Assembly (NCBI GenBank): GCA_021927905.1
Contig: BLLK01000057.1
Location: 558,001 to 622,000 of the forward strand
DNA length: 64,000 nucleotides
Reading direction: 5' to 3'
Origin: Chaetoceros tenuissimus
Lineage: Eukaryota; Bacillariophyta; Thalassiosirophyceae; Chaetocerotales; Chaetocerotaceae
The position numbers and the translations under genes are program-made. The stretch's first letter is position 1. Every line of letters starts with the position of its first letter. The notes below the pieces were generated by a model. The model had not been told where the DNA came from, made no database searches, and saw only the letters and a list, made by a program, of their open reading frames with translations. Positions 63,039 to 64,000 of the stretch are shown piece by piece.

Positions 63039-64000
63039 GATGTAAAATAGACGTATGTGCAAAGTAATGATATCTTCTTGATTTGCAAAACTACGGATAC
63101 TAGGAGTGCAATGATGTAGCAACCAACATTGCATAAAGAGATCAGCCAAGGTGAAGATGATGGATTCATTTTCATAGATCGAAGTGAAATCGGAGAAAAG
63201 CCTGTCGTATCAACTATTTTAGCGCCTTTTGACAAACCAGATAAAGTTACAGCAATAAACAAGTGCCAAATATTTGGCTCCTAGGAGTACTTGAAAGGTT
63301 TGAATAGTTAGAAGTTTGCTATTTCATCATAGGATAGGTCAAATAGGAGGAAATATAGGTTCAACAAGAAAAGAACGTTTTTTAGGTTTTCAGTATGAAA
63401 GTACGTACGTAGCATTTATCTAGCCACCTAAAAACCTTAACCAACTAGGGAGCCCATAATCCTCTCCGAATTTGATTTGCGATGAATAAGCGTCATTGGA
63501 ATAAGTTTATTCCTGCTTTGCTTAGAGTTGGAGTATATAAATGTCGTAATGCAATTAGGTTAGGATGAATATGAATAGAACAGGTGGTTATATTATAAAT
63601 TGATTCCATTCCTACAAAACATTCTCATATACACAGTAGAATCCAAATGACGTACAGATTTTTATGAGAAAAATTGAAAAGTCGAAGTTTAGAGAGAGAA
63701 TGGAACAGAAGTGGTACAGTTTCCACTTAAGCACTTTAAAAGAGAGATACCATACAAACTCCAAGTTAAATAATCTTCTTTAGAATGCTCACATAATAAC
63801 GTACATTTTTGAAGTAACGCAGTTGAAACCTTACCTCAAACTGGTTCTTGCGCGCTTCATATGCTCATTTCAAAGGTCAGATAAGGTCTGTCATTACAAT
63901 AGATTAGTATTTAAATAACTCACGACGATTAACCATTTCCTCTACTCCCTTCAGATCAATGGTGAAACCAAAGAAGTATCCCAAGTACTAAAGAATGGTT
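63039..64000. other. Terminal intergenic stretch
   Basis: AT-rich DNA upstream of the 61776-63038 gene. No gene, repeat or element end is recognised. Confidence 0.45.

Overview
This window looks like nuclear DNA of a diatom. Coding regions sit in an AT-rich background and are interrupted by short GT-AG introns of 64-84 nt. There are no operons or ribosome-binding sites. Several proteins belong to lineage-expanded repeat families: BspA-type leucine-rich repeats opening MRVQTEEW, and ankyrin-like proteins opening MNIST. From memory these resemble protein families of the genus Chaetoceros (C. tenuissimus in particular). That identification is inference and was not searched. Start codons were taken as ATG, so several reading frames that open upstream at TTG or GTG were shortened, or extended through an upstream exon.

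Layout. 1-6.7 kb: the tail of an LRR gene, dispersed repeats, an ankyrin-RING protein, an intact LRR gene and an RRM protein. 7.3-10.9 kb: a six-exon gene of 1,054 codons whose exons 3 and 4 are a recent tandem duplication that includes the intron. 10.9-13.7 kb: no recognisable gene. 13.7-20.1 kb: an F-box protein, a fold-back repeat element carrying minisatellites, a second RRM protein and, divergent from it, a Ulp1-like cysteine protease with a frame change. 21.4-23.3 kb: an ankyrin-like gene inside a segment that recurs in inverted orientation at 49.4-51.2 kb. 24.7-31.7 kb: a three-exon lysine-rich nuclear-type protein with 105-bp repeats, a three-exon 123-aa protein, an F-box/ankyrin protein with about 12 repeats, and two small unknown proteins. 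32-35.7 kb: a coiled-coil protein and a RING-H2 protein with a candidate myristoylation start. 36-58 kb: LRR genes and their decayed copies, two more ankyrin-like genes, unknown genes and a truncated FAR1/MULE-like gene. 58.8-63 kb: an MYND-finger protein and a KCTD-type BTB protein transcribed divergently, then a distant ankyrin-like paralogue.

How the genes relate. Many intact genes pair a ubiquitin/SUMO-linked module (RING, RING-H2, F-box, BTB, Ulp1) with repeat or protein-binding regions, amid a rapidly duplicating and decaying set of LRR and ankyrin-like genes. This fits a birth-and-death array of recognition or adaptor proteins. No prokaryotic-type defence system, CRISPR array, rRNA, tRNA or intact retroelement was seen. 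The least familiar findings are the exon-duplicating gene together with its smaller relative sharing a KSIL-N motif, the fold-back element, and three strong nucleic-acid palindromes at 31.07, 34.01 and 45.26 kb.
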